Shown piece after piece: positions 38,456 to 47,044 of a stretch of DNA of 64,000 nt. The DNA lies in the NCBI RefSeq assembly GCF_014649395.1, contig NZ_BMSY01000003.1, positions 558,001 through 622,000 of the forward strand, in the 5' to 3' direction. The translations under genes and the position numbers were made by a program. The notes under the pieces were generated by a model. The model worked only from the letters and a program-made list of their open reading frames with translations, did not search any database and was not told the origin of the DNA. How positions within the stretch are numbered: position 1 is the stretch's first letter; each line of letters begins with the position of its first letter. The stretch is from Streptomyces aureoverticillatus (lineage in GTDB: Bacteria; Actinomycetota; Actinomycetes; Streptomycetales; Streptomycetaceae).

Positions 38456-41400
38456 CTACTCCTCGCACGGCGGCGCGTATGAGAGACGAGGAAGATATTC
38501 GCGCCACTTTTCCCGCGTCAGAACACCCCGCGTGGTCGAGCAAATACGGCTGATCGCCTCGTCGGTGTCCAGGTTCCACAGCCGGACGGTGTCGGCGCCG
38601 CTGGACACCCCGAGCACGTGGCTCCGGGGACGGAACGACAGGAAGCCGCCCGTCTTCGCGTTGGGGCTCATCGACTGGCCGATGGGGGAGGCCTGGGCGG
38701 GGCTGGCGACGTCCCAGAGCCGGACCGTGTTGTCGTTGCTGCCGCTCGCCAGCGTGCTGCCGTCCTCGCTGAACGACAGCGACACGATCGCGTCGGTGTG
38801 GCCCTTCAGGGAGGCTTCCAGCCGGGGCGCCCGGGGGTCGGCCACGTTCCACAGCCGGACCGTGCCGTCGTCGCTGCCACTGGCCAGGGTGTGGCCGTCC
38901 GGGCCGTAGGCGATGGTGTTGACGGGGCCCAGGTGCCCCTTGAGCGGCGTACCGAGCCGGGTGGCACGACGTGGGTCGGTCACGTTCCACAGCCGGACGG
39001 TGCTGTCCGCGCTGCCGCTGGCGAGCGACCGCCCGTCCGTGCTGAAGGCGAGGTGGTTGACGTAGCCCCGGTGGCCGGTGAGCGGCTCGCCGAGCGGGCG
39101 GAGGCGGGACGGGGTGCTGACGTCCCAGAGCTGTACGGTGCGGTCGGTCTGCGGGGTCGCCAGGGTGCGGCCGTCCGGGCTGAAGGCCAGAGCGGCCGCG
39201 AACCGGGTCCGCAGGGTGACGGGCGGCCCGTGGGGGACGGGGCGCGCCGGGTCGGCGACGTCCCACAGCTGCAGGGCGTGGCTTCCGGTGAGCACCGCGA
39301 GCGTACGGCCGTCGGGGGAGAACACCGGCGAACGCACGTCCCCCTTCCCGGGTCTGAACGGTTCGCCCAGCGGCACGGGCCGGTTGGCGCGCCGCACGTT
39401 CCACAGCCGCACCCGGTCGTCGCCCGCCGCCGTGGCGAGCACCTTCCCGTCGGGCCGGAACGCGCCCACGCGGCCGATCATGTCCGCCGTCGGTATGGAC
39501 CACAGGCGGACCTTGTTGTCGCCGTTGCCGGTGGCGAGGGTCTGCCCGTCGGGGCTGAAGCCGAGGGCGTACATCTCCCCGCTGCCGCCCGCGAGCGGCT
39601 TGCCGACCTGGGACGGATGGGCCGGGTCGCTGACGTTCCACAGGCTCGCGGTGCTGTCCGCGCTGGCGGCCGCGAGCATGGTCCCGGCGGGGTTGAAGGC
39701 CACGGACCACAGGGGGCCGGTGTGGCCGGTGAGGGGTGAGCCGAGCGGTTTCGCGCGGCTCGGCTCGGCCACGTTCCACAGCCGGACGGTGTGGTCCACG
39801 CCGCCACTGGCGAGGGTGCGGCCGTCGGGGTCGAAGGCCACGGAGTGCACCGTGCCCGTGTGGCCCTTCAGCACCCTGGCGAGCGGCTCGGGCCGGCGCG
39901 GCTCGGCCATGTTCCACAGCCTGATCGTGCCGTCGTCGCCACCGGCGGCGAGGGTCCGCCCGTCGGGGCTGAACGCCACGGAGCGTACGGCGGCGGTGTG
40001 GCCGGTCAGCGGCGAGCCGAGGGCCTTCGGGCGGCCCGGGTCGCGCACGTCCCACAGCCGCACGGTGCCGCTGTCCTGGGCGGAGGCCAGCGTGCGTCCG
40101 TCGGGGCTGAAGGCGAGCAGGTAGATGGTGCCGCCGTGACCGTTCACCGGCGCGCCGAGCGGGCGCGGGTCGCGCGGGTCGCGGACGTCCCACAGCCGGA
40201 CCGTGCCGTCGTCCGACGCGGTGGCGAGGGTGTGGCCGTCCGGGCTGAAGACGGACGTGCTCACCCAACTCTTGTGGCCGGTCAGCGGCTTGCCCAGGCG
40301 CTTGGGGCGCTCGGGGTCCGACACGTCCCACAGCCGGACGGTCCGGTCGTAGCTCGCGGTGGCCAGGAGCCGTCCGTCCGGGCTGAACGAGGTGAGGTAG
40401 ACGGCGCCGGTGTGGCCGAGCAACGGGGTGGCGAGCGGCGCGTTCACGATCGAGATGAGCCGGTTCCTGGTGCCCTCGTCGCCCGGCCGCAGACGGTGCG
40501 CCACCAGGTCGAGTTGGGCGGACAGCGAGGGATCCGTGTCCTGGGCGCGGTCGGCCTCGGCGACCACCTGCTCGAACACGGCGTCGTTGCGCCCGGACAC
40601 GGCGTCGTTGCGCTGCTGCCAGGCGACCACCGCCGACACGACGGCCACCATCGCCAGGACCACCAGCGCCGCCACCGCGGCACGGCTGATCAGGACCGTG
40701 CGCCGACGCAGCCCGGCCGACGCGGCGAGGAACTCCCGGGCGCCGCGGGTCAGGAAGGTGTCACCGGCGGACGTCGCCCAGGCACGGGCCTGTTCGAGAC
40801 GGGAACCCCGATACAGCAGGGCCGCGTCGCGGTCGGAGTCCTCCCAGGCCCTGCTGTCCTCCTCCAGGCGCTGCCGCAGCAGGTGGTCGTTCCTGTCCTC
40901 GTCGATCCAGTCGCGCAGCCGCGGCCAGGCGTGCAGCAGCGCTTCGTGGGTGATCTCCACGGTCTCCGCGTCGAGGGTCACCAACCGGGCGCGTACCAGC
41001 GCCTCGAGGGATTCCTCCGTCTTGCCGGGGTCCGTCGACTCCTCCGCGAGCTGCCGCCGCGTGCCCCGCCTGCGGGTGGCCTGGGTGTCCTCGCTCAGCC
41101 GGACCAGCCGCAGCAGGAGCAGCCGGGCGGCCGTACGCGCCGCCGGGTCGAGGCCGGACCAGGCGCGCTCGGCGGTCGCCGCCACCGCTCCCTGGATCCC
41201 GCCCGCCGCGCGGTATCCGGCCAGCGTCAGGCGGCCCGTCTTGCGGCGCTGCCAGGTGGCGAGCAGGGCGTGGGAGAGGAGCGGCAGGACGCCCGCGTCG
41301 TGCGCCCCGCGGGGCCCGTCGGTGCTCACTTCCCGGACGATCAGCTCCGCGAGGCCCGGTTCGAGCTCGAGCCCGACGGCCTTGGCCGGGCCGGTCACCG

Positions 41401-42610
41401 CGGTACGCAGCTCGGCGGTGGTCAGCGGCCCGAGCACCATGTGCCGGTGCTGCAGCGCGTCGGCCAGCTCGGGGTACCCGAGGCACTCCTCGTAGAAGTC
41501 GGCGCGGACACCGAGGACGACGAGCGCGGGGGCGGGGTCACCGGAGTCGGCGGGCGAGCAGGCGGCGTGCAGGGCCTGGACGAAGGCACGCCGGTCCGCT
41601 TCGTCGGAACAGAGGGTGAAGGCTTCCTCGAACTGGTCCACGATGAGGACGGGGCGGCCGGCGGAGGGGGACTGGCGCCGGGCCCATGCGGTGACGGATT
41701 CTCGTACGGATGGGGCGAATCGGGGCGTATCGGGCTCCAGGGTTCCGAGTTCGGGTATTCGGTCGGCCAGTTCCGCGAGCGGATCGCTTCCCGGTACGAG
41801 CTGCAGCACCGGCCCGACCGGCCTGTCCCCGTCGCCGGTGTCGCCCCTGTCGCCCCCGTCGCTCTCCTCGCTCTCGTCGCGTGTGTCACCCACGCCGCGT
41901 ACGTCACCTAGGTCGCGTACGTCACGTACGTCACGTACGCCACCCACGTCGCCGAGCGCGCCGTTCCGCAACGCGGGCACCAGACCGGCGTTCAGAAGGG
42001 AGGACTTCCCCGCCCCCGAGGCGCCCACGAGCATGACGAGGCCGCCCGTCTTCTCCGCGGCGCGGAGCTGGGCGACGAGGGCGTCGGTGCTCCGCTCGCG
42101 GCCGAAGAACCACTGGGCGTCTTGCTGCCGATACGAGGCGAGGCCGCGGTAGGGGCATACGCCGCCGAGGGCAGCGGCATCGGCGGGGAGCCGTTGACCA
42201 CCCTTGGCAGCCGCCCCAGACCCCCCAGATGCCCCAGACATCCCAGGCGCCGCCGCCGCGCGATCCCCGACCGGATCGGCCACAGACCGCTCCCAGAGCC
42301 GCTGCCACTGGGCGAAGTCGTACAGCCCGGGGGACACCGGCGTGGGCCGCTTGCGCCGGGCTTCGGGGATCAGGACGTGCAGGACCGCGGCGAGCGCCGC
42401 GAATTGCGCGGGCACATTGTTGGCCCGCCGCCAGTCGCTGATCCGCTGCGCGGACACCCGCACGGGGCGCCCGCGTTCGTCGACCCGCTGCAGCTGGACG
42501 ACCGCTTCGGCCACGCGTTTGAGGGGCGGATTGCCGGCCTCCTGATACAGCAGCGCGAGGCGTTCCGCGAAGGCCGTGCGTGCCCCCGAGTCGGAACTCA
42601 AGGCCTCCAC
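38456..42610 (-). CDS. STAND NTPase with 14 WD40 repeats
   Basis: A 1384-residue protein. Residues 1-90 form a helix-turn-helix-like region (LKRVAEAVVQLQRVDERG, VSAQRISDWRRANNVP). About 160-520 is an nSTAND-type NTPase with CPYRGLASYRQQDAQWFFGR, P-loop GASGAGKSSLL and Walker B VLIVDQFEEAF. A membrane helix lies near 645-665 (AAVAALVVLAMVAVVSAVVAW). From about 745 to 1345 there are 14 WD units ending VRLWDV/N, enough for two seven-bladed propellers. It is likely a signal-dependent oligomerising switch. The GTG start has a weak ribosome site. The input signal and target are unknown. Confidence 0.9.
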   Translation of the reverse strand: MEALSSDSGARTAFAERLALLYQEAGNPPLKRVAEAVVQLQRVDERGRPVRVSAQRISDWRRANNVPAQFAALAAVLHVLIPEARRKRPTPVSPGLYDFAQWQRLWERSVADPVGDRAAAAPGMSGASGGSGAAAKGGQRLPADAAALGGVCPYRGLASYRQQDAQWFFGRERSTDALVAQLRAAEKTGGLVMLVGASGAGKSSLLNAGLVPALRNGALGDVGGVRDVRDVRDLGDVRGVGDTRDESEESDGGDRGDTGDGDRPVGPVLQLVPGSDPLAELADRIPELGTLEPDTPRFAPSVRESVTAWARRQSPSAGRPVLIVDQFEEAFTLCSDEADRRAFVQALHAACSPADSGDPAPALVVLGVRADFYEECLGYPELADALQHRHMVLGPLTTAELRTAVTGPAKAVGLELEPGLAELIVREVSTDGPRGAHDAGVLPLLSHALLATWQRRKTGRLTLAGYRAAGGIQGAVAATAERAWSGLDPAARTAARLLLLRLVRLSEDTQATRRRGTRRQLAEESTDPGKTEESLEALVRARLVTLDAETVEITHEALLHAWPRLRDWIDEDRNDHLLRQRLEEDSRAWEDSDRDAALLYRGSRLEQARAWATSAGDTFLTRGAREFLAASAGLRRRTVLISRAAVAALVVLAMVAVVSAVVAWQQRNDAVSGRNDAVFEQVVAEADRAQDTDPSLSAQLDLVAHRLRPGDEGTRNRLISIVNAPLATPLLGHTGAVYLTSFSPDGRLLATASYDRTVRLWDVSDPERPKRLGKPLTGHKSWVSTSVFSPDGHTLATASDDGTVRLWDVRDPRDPRPLGAPVNGHGGTIYLLAFSPDGRTLASAQDSGTVRLWDVRDPGRPKALGSPLTGHTAAVRSVAFSPDGRTLAAGGDDGTIRLWNMAEPRRPEPLARVLKGHTGTVHSVAFDPDGRTLASGGVDHTVRLWNVAEPSRAKPLGSPLTGHTGPLWSVAFNPAGTMLAAASADSTASLWNVSDPAHPSQVGKPLAGGSGEMYALGFSPDGQTLATGNGDNKVRLWSIPTADMIGRVGAFRPDGKVLATAAGDDRVRLWNVRRANRPVPLGEPFRPGKGDVRSPVFSPDGRTLAVLTGSHALQLWDVADPARPVPHGPPVTLRTRFAAALAFSPDGRTLATPQTDRTVQLWDVSTPSRLRPLGEPLTGHRGYVNHLAFSTDGRSLASGSADSTVRLWNVTDPRRATRLGTPLKGHLGPVNTIAYGPDGHTLASGSDDGTVRLWNVADPRAPRLEASLKGHTDAIVSLSFSEDGSTLASGSNDNTVRLWDVASPAQASPIGQSMSPNAKTGGFLSFRPRSHVLGVSSGADTVRLWNLDTDEAISRICSTTRGVLTREKWREYLPRLSYAPPCEE
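41880..41955. repeat. Short tandem repeats in the NTPase linker
   Basis: CGTACGTCA-type units repeat in this stretch and encode the VRDVRDVRDLGDVRG linker between the P-loop region and the rest of the NTPase. The copy number could vary between strains. Confidence 0.6.
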
Positions 42611-43134
42611 CCCTCACTTCCCCCGCTGCTGGACATCCGGACCGGAAAACCCACTTTATACGGCTGACCTGCGGTTTAGGTCTCCGGACGGTACCGGAAC
42701 CTCCTCAGCGGAAGCCGGAACTGGCAGGATCGCAGCGCAGTAGCGAACCAACCACACGGCGTCAGGGCAGGCCACCGGCTCGGCGCTCCGAGAGGCGACT
42801 CATGGCGCTCCCTGTTCCTGGTCGGGTTCCTGGCTGGTTTCCGCCGGAGTTACCAAGCGGTGGCGAGACTTTCCTCGCGCGAACCAACGAGATCCGCGGA
42901 GCAGGTCACACCCGGACCGCCTCCGCGCCCTCCGCGTCGTTCGGTACCGGTCCCCACGAGGGGAGGGACCGGTGCCGATACGACGCGGCGCGCGCGGCGT
43001 ACTCAGCCGCGAGGCACGCAGTCCGCTGCGCGGCGGCCCACGAGGCGGGTCACGACGACTTCGGCTGGGGCCCTGCGGCCCGTGACTCCGGCTGGGGCCC
43101 GCGGGGAAGAAGCCCGCTCCCCCAGCGCCTGGAC
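42611..43134. other. Spacer with no supported gene
   Basis: The stretch is GC-rich, and frames are open on both strands without coding character. A TTTATACGG-like AT-rich segment near 42655 could be the promoter of the NTPase-WD40 gene. I see no RNA gene or repeat. Confidence 0.4.
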
Positions 43135-43788
43135 CTATTCGGGCCGCTGGGTCCCGGCGTTGTGAGCCAGGCCGTCGGGGTGCTCCGTGGTGCGCGCTCC
43201 GAGCGGCAGCACCATTACGCGTAACACGGTCGGGGCAGGCGAGGGCCGGTGGACCTGCCCGATCTCCTGCCAGCCCCAGGCCGCGAAGGCGGCGAACGCC
43301 GAGTGGTCGGCCTGGTCGATCAGGGTGGCGCCGAGGGAGGCCTGATGGTCGGCGAGCAGGCGCTCTTGCAGACGGCGGGCGACCCCGAGCGCGTCCTCGT
43401 GCGGATGGACGAGGGTTTCGGTGATCGCGAAGACGTGTCCGGACGCGGTGAGCTGTTCGAGGTTCTGAGGCAGCGGGCCGTCGAATCCCTGCCACCAGGA
43501 TCCGTCGCGCGGCACGGGAACTCCGTACGCGCAGCCGGCCAGCGCTTCCGTCTCGGCGACCAGCATGTCGAAGCCGGGCTGTTGTACGTCGTGCGCCAGG
43601 CGGAGCAGGAACTCCTGTCGGCCGCGGAACTCCTCGCCGGAGGGAACGGTGGAGGATTCCACGTACAGGTCCGCGAGGTCCTCTCGCAGGTCCTCGGCCT
43701 GCCAGCGGTTGAGCCGGCGCAGACGTACGGAGTCCGTGGCGGACGGCTGTGAGCTGTCGGGGTCGTGAGGGTGCTGCGGAGTGTGCAT
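43135..43788 (-). CDS. GNAT-like acetyltransferase, paralogue of the 28-kb gene
   Basis: A 217-residue protein whose N-terminal LRRLNRWQAEDLREDLADLYVESS and core FAITETLVHPHEDALGVARRLQERLL correspond to the GNAT protein at 27.9-28.4 kb. The acetyl-CoA loop is degenerate (HEDALGVARRL rather than RRLGVATRL), so cofactor binding may be weak. The C-terminal 40 residues extend beyond the fold. A GGCGCC-rich leader gives little help with the start. Confidence 0.75.
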   Translation of the reverse strand: MHTPQHPHDPDSSQPSATDSVRLRRLNRWQAEDLREDLADLYVESSTVPSGEEFRGRQEFLLRLAHDVQQPGFDMLVAETEALAGCAYGVPVPRDGSWWQGFDGPLPQNLEQLTASGHVFAITETLVHPHEDALGVARRLQERLLADHQASLGATLIDQADHSAFAAFAAWGWQEIGQVHRPSPAPTVLRVMVLPLGARTTEHPDGLAHNAGTQRPE

Positions 43789-43854
43789 GGGGCGCCTCGG
43801 TTCAGGAGACCGGAACAGGTCCGGGACAGGTGTCGTGCCGCTGCCGGCACGGGA

Positions 43855-45198
43855 TCACGGTGGAGCGGGCAGGTAGACGGTCAGGGCGCGGCCTCTCTTG
43901 TCGAGGACGAGGGTGTCGGGGGCGGGGCTGACTTCGCCGTCGCGGGTGTAGTCGCCCGCCTTTCCCATGCCGTCGATGCGCAGGCGGGTGGCGGTGGTTT
44001 CCCGGTAGACGCGGGAGCGGGCGAGGGTGCCGGTGAGGAAGGCCGTGATGAGGCGGGTGCGGGCGAAGGGGTGTTTCGCGTCGACGAGGCGGAGGTCGAG
44101 GAGTCCGTCGTCGAGGGTGGAGCGGTAGGAGGGGGCGAAGCCGGGCGGGTCGTAGCGGCTGTTGCCGGCGAAGAGCAGCCACAGCCGCCGAGGCCGTCCG
44201 TCGAGGGTGACGTCGACGGGGGCACCGTCGGCGAGGACGCGGGCCAGGCCGAAGGCGAGGGCGGGCCATTTGCCGAGGGTCGTCTCACGGGCTTCGCGGG
44301 CCCGGACGAGTTCGGGGTAGACACCGATGCTGAAGGTGTTGAGGAAATACGCGCAGGTGCCGTCGCCGGTGATCCGGCCGAGGTCGACGGTGCCGCCGCG
44401 GCCCGCCTCCACGGCGTCGGCGGCCGCCTTCAGGGTCGAAAGACCGAGGTCGGCGGCGAAGTGGTTGAGGGTGCCGCCGGGGAACACCGCGAGCGGCAGC
44501 CGGTTGTCCACGGCCAGCACGGCCGCCGCGTTGACCGTGCCGTCGCCCCCGACCACGCCCAGGGCGCCGCCACGTGCCTGTACCTGCGCGGTGGCCTGCC
44601 GCAGGACGGTGTGCAGGTCCTCGCCGGCTGCACAGAGCCGCAGGTCCGCTTTGGGCAGCAGGGCCCGCAGTTCGCCTTCGGCCGGGACGTCGTCCCCGGC
44701 GTCGCTGTTGACGACCACGACCAGACCCTCGCCGGAGGGAAGCGCGGGAACGGGGAGCGTCGGCCGGGCGCTGTCGGCGGGCCCGTCTCGGTGCAGTGGC
44801 CACCACCGGCAGGTGGCGGCCGCGACCCCCACGCCGAACGCGACGTCCGCCAGAACGCGGCCGGGAGTATGCGCGCCCGCGCGGAGCCGGGAGACGGCGA
44901 TGCCCCCGGCGAGGGGGAGGAGGGCGGCCCCCAGCCAGGGTGTCTCCAAGGCGGCGGCCGCCGCGAAGGCGGCGGCACCGGCCGTGCGGTGGGAGGAGAC
45001 CACCCCGCTCGGCGGATGCCGGAGCGGCCGGCGCGTGTCGAGCACCTTGCCGGCGCCCCGGACGGCGGCGGAGACCAGGGCCAGCGAGCCGGTGCCACGC
45101 AGGGCGGCCCGACGCGCGCTCCGGTCCCCGGTCAGGACCTTCACGGCCGAGGAGGCGAGCTGCGTGCCTGCGCCGAGACGCGGTTCATGGGTTCGCAT
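43855..45198 (-). CDS. PAP2-like/diacylglycerol kinase fusion protein
   Basis: A 447-residue fusion. Residues 1-130 look like a PAP2 phosphatase core, but key residues are altered: PSGVVSSH where PSGH is expected, and HTPGRVLAD where the catalytic-side Asp follows His in relatives, so activity is doubtful. Residues 155-447 are a lipid/diacylglycerol kinase domain: VVVNSDAGDD, GVVGGDGTVNAAA (about 216), GGTLNHFAADLG and a C-terminal beta sandwich. It probably phosphorylates a membrane lipid. It is divergent from the DUF1206 gene. Confidence 0.85.
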   Translation of the reverse strand: MRTHEPRLGAGTQLASSAVKVLTGDRSARRAALRGTGSLALVSAAVRGAGKVLDTRRPLRHPPSGVVSSHRTAGAAAFAAAAALETPWLGAALLPLAGGIAVSRLRAGAHTPGRVLADVAFGVGVAAATCRWWPLHRDGPADSARPTLPVPALPSGEGLVVVVNSDAGDDVPAEGELRALLPKADLRLCAAGEDLHTVLRQATAQVQARGGALGVVGGDGTVNAAAVLAVDNRLPLAVFPGGTLNHFAADLGLSTLKAAADAVEAGRGGTVDLGRITGDGTCAYFLNTFSIGVYPELVRAREARETTLGKWPALAFGLARVLADGAPVDVTLDGRPRRLWLLFAGNSRYDPPGFAPSYRSTLDDGLLDLRLVDAKHPFARTRLITAFLTGTLARSRVYRETTATRLRIDGMGKAGDYTRDGEVSPAPDTLVLDKRGRALTVYLPAPP

Positions 45199-45321
45199 GC
45201 CCGCCGAGTACCCCTGCCGCGGGTGAACAGGCTGCTGCCGGTACGACGTATCACGCCTCCGTACGGGGGCACTCGGGGGCCAGGACGCGCATCGCGCGCC
45301 CCATGCCAGGGGGAGGACCTC

Positions 45322-46173
45322 GTGACGTCGTCTCAAACACCTCAAGCACCTCAAGCGCAAGGCAAGGGCCGGGGCGGAGGTTCCGCCGCCCACGCCGCCA
45401 AGGAAGAGACGCTCACGGCCGCGGGCCGGGCGGGTTTCACGGCGCGCGGTGTCGTGTACGTCCTCATCGGCGCCCTGGCCATCCAGCTGGCCCTCGGCGG
45501 TGACGGGGAGTCGGCGGACCGCCAGGGTGCGCTCGACCAGGTCGCCGAGCAGCCCTTCGGGAAGGCGATGTTGTGGACGCTGGCCGTCGGCTTCGGCTGC
45601 ATGGCGCTGTGGCGGGGCTCCCGCGCGGTGCTCAGCAGGGGGCCCGAGCGGAAGGCGTCCTCGCGGCTCCTGGACGGCGGCAGGGCGATCTTCTACGCGT
45701 CGGTCTGCTGGGCGACCGCCGCCTTCGCCGCGGGCGGTGGCCAGGGTTCCAGCGGCAACGCGAAGTCGCGGGACTGGACGGCGTCGGTGCTGAAACTGTC
45801 GTACGGCCAAGTGCTCGTGGGGGCCGCGGGCTGCCTCCTGATCGGCATCGGTGCCGTACTCGCGGTACGGGCGGCCCTGCGCAAGTTCCTGAAACAGCTG
45901 GACGTGGGCGCGATGAGCCACCGCACGCGGCAGATCGTGACCGGCCTGGGGGTGGGCGGCGGCGTGGCGCGCGGCACGGTGTTCGCGGCGGCCGGGATCT
46001 TCATCCTGATCGCAGCCGTCCGGTTCGACGCGGACGAGGCCAAGGGGGTGGACGCCACGCTCCGCAGCTTCACGCAGACCCCCGTTGGCCCCTGGCTCCT
46101 GGTCGCCGTCGCGATCGGGCTGATCCTCTTCGGCGCCTTCTCCTTCGCCTCGGCACGCTGGCGCCGCCTGTGA
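45322..46173 (+). CDS. DUF1206 membrane protein
   Basis: A 283-residue protein with six membrane helices arranged as three repeats, each starting with a GxxARGxVY/F-type motif (AGFTARGVVYVLIGALAIQ; GGRAIFYASVCWATAAFA; GGVARGTVFAAAGIFILIAAV). This is the DUF1206 pattern. The function is unknown; it often travels with stress-response genes. GTG follows GGGGGAGGACC. Confidence 0.88.
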   Translation: MTSSQTPQAPQAQGKGRGGGSAAHAAKEETLTAAGRAGFTARGVVYVLIGALAIQLALGGDGESADRQGALDQVAEQPFGKAMLWTLAVGFGCMALWRGSRAVLSRGPERKASSRLLDGGRAIFYASVCWATAAFAAGGGQGSSGNAKSRDWTASVLKLSYGQVLVGAAGCLLIGIGAVLAVRAALRKFLKQLDVGAMSHRTRQIVTGLGVGGGVARGTVFAAAGIFILIAAVRFDADEAKGVDATLRSFTQTPVGPWLLVAVAIGLILFGAFSFASARWRRL

Positions 46174-46182
46174 ACAGGGGCT

Positions 46183-46566
46183 CTACACCCTGCAGCCCGT
46201 CGCGTCGCCACGGGAGCCGAGCACACCGCCCGAAGCGGCAGGGACGGCCGGAGGCCCCGCGAGCAGGAAGCCGCAACCGGTGAGCTCGATCATCCTCGCC
46301 AGCATCGGAGGCGGGTAGTGCAGGTGCAGCGTCCCGCCGGCCGCGGTGGTGCGCTGGTACGACTCGATGAAGAGATTGAGACCGCTGCAGTCGCAGAAGG
46401 TGACGGGAGTGAGGTCGACGTCGACGGTACGGATGCCGTCGCGCAGGCAGTCGTCCAGTGTTCCGCGGACCAGGGACACCGTTTCCAGGTCGATCTCACC
46501 GGCCGGCGTGATCAGTGCCCGGGGCCTTCTGTCGTGCCGGTAGACGTTCAACTGCGGTAAGGACAT
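46183..46566 (-). CDS. STAS domain anti-anti-sigma factor
   Basis: A 127-residue single STAS domain: ALITPAGEIDLETVSLVRGTL, TVDVDLTPVTFCDCSGLNLF with the likely phospho-acceptor Ser in CDCSGL, and a C-terminal helix. Such proteins bind anti-sigma kinases and free stress sigma factors; neither partner is present here. It converges with DUF1206 with a 9-bp gap. Confidence 0.9.
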   Translation of the reverse strand: MSLPQLNVYRHDRRPRALITPAGEIDLETVSLVRGTLDDCLRDGIRTVDVDLTPVTFCDCSGLNLFIESYQRTTAAGGTLHLHYPPPMLARMIELTGCGFLLAGPPAVPAASGGVLGSRGDATGCRV

Positions 46567-47044
46567 GACGCCTCAGTTCCGGAGGCCCGCCGGGCGGAGT
46601 CACGGGGCGGAGCCGGACTCCCGGCTCCTCTCGGGGCGTTCCCGGCAGAGGCATACATGAGCGCGGAGGCAGGCGAGCAGGCGGCCCGCCGGTCTGTCCA
46701 CCAGCGGCAAGGAAACTGCCCGGTTCCTCCAGGAGATGCACCGGGCGACCGGACGAAGAGATCCGTCCGCTCCCCGCAGCCATCCGTGTCGAGCGACAAC
46801 AGGTCCGCCGGGGTCCAGGACGTCCGTACCTGAGGATAGTCCCGATCCCGCACCGGACGGCGCCCGGAGGCTGCCCGTCTCAGGGGGTGGACGGACGTCT
46901 TCCCCCTGAAGAGGGCGGACGGCGGAACAACTCCGGTACCTACGCGTGTCCGGAGGCGCCGGACCTCCTGCTCGGGTTGCTGCGCCCCTAGCTGTCGTAG
47001 TTGTCGGTGCCGACGTTGTCAGTGCCGACTCCTATGGTCCCGCC
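46567..47044. promoter_or_regulatory. Spacer and tandem 15-bp repeat before the Shedu-like gene
   Basis: 46567-46990 holds no gene I can support. GTTGTCGGTGCCGAC (47000-47014) is followed at once by GTTGTCAGTGCCGAC (47015-47029). TATGGT (47033-47038) then sits six bases before the ATG at 47045, which fits a -10 box for a leaderless transcript. The left edge of the accessory island is probably in this stretch. Confidence 0.4.

Noticed and set aside
42800..43224. A possible short gene starting at ATG 42800 in the spacer before the second GNAT gene
   Set aside because: No ribosome site, no domain, and it overlaps the GNAT 3' end in the opposite direction.
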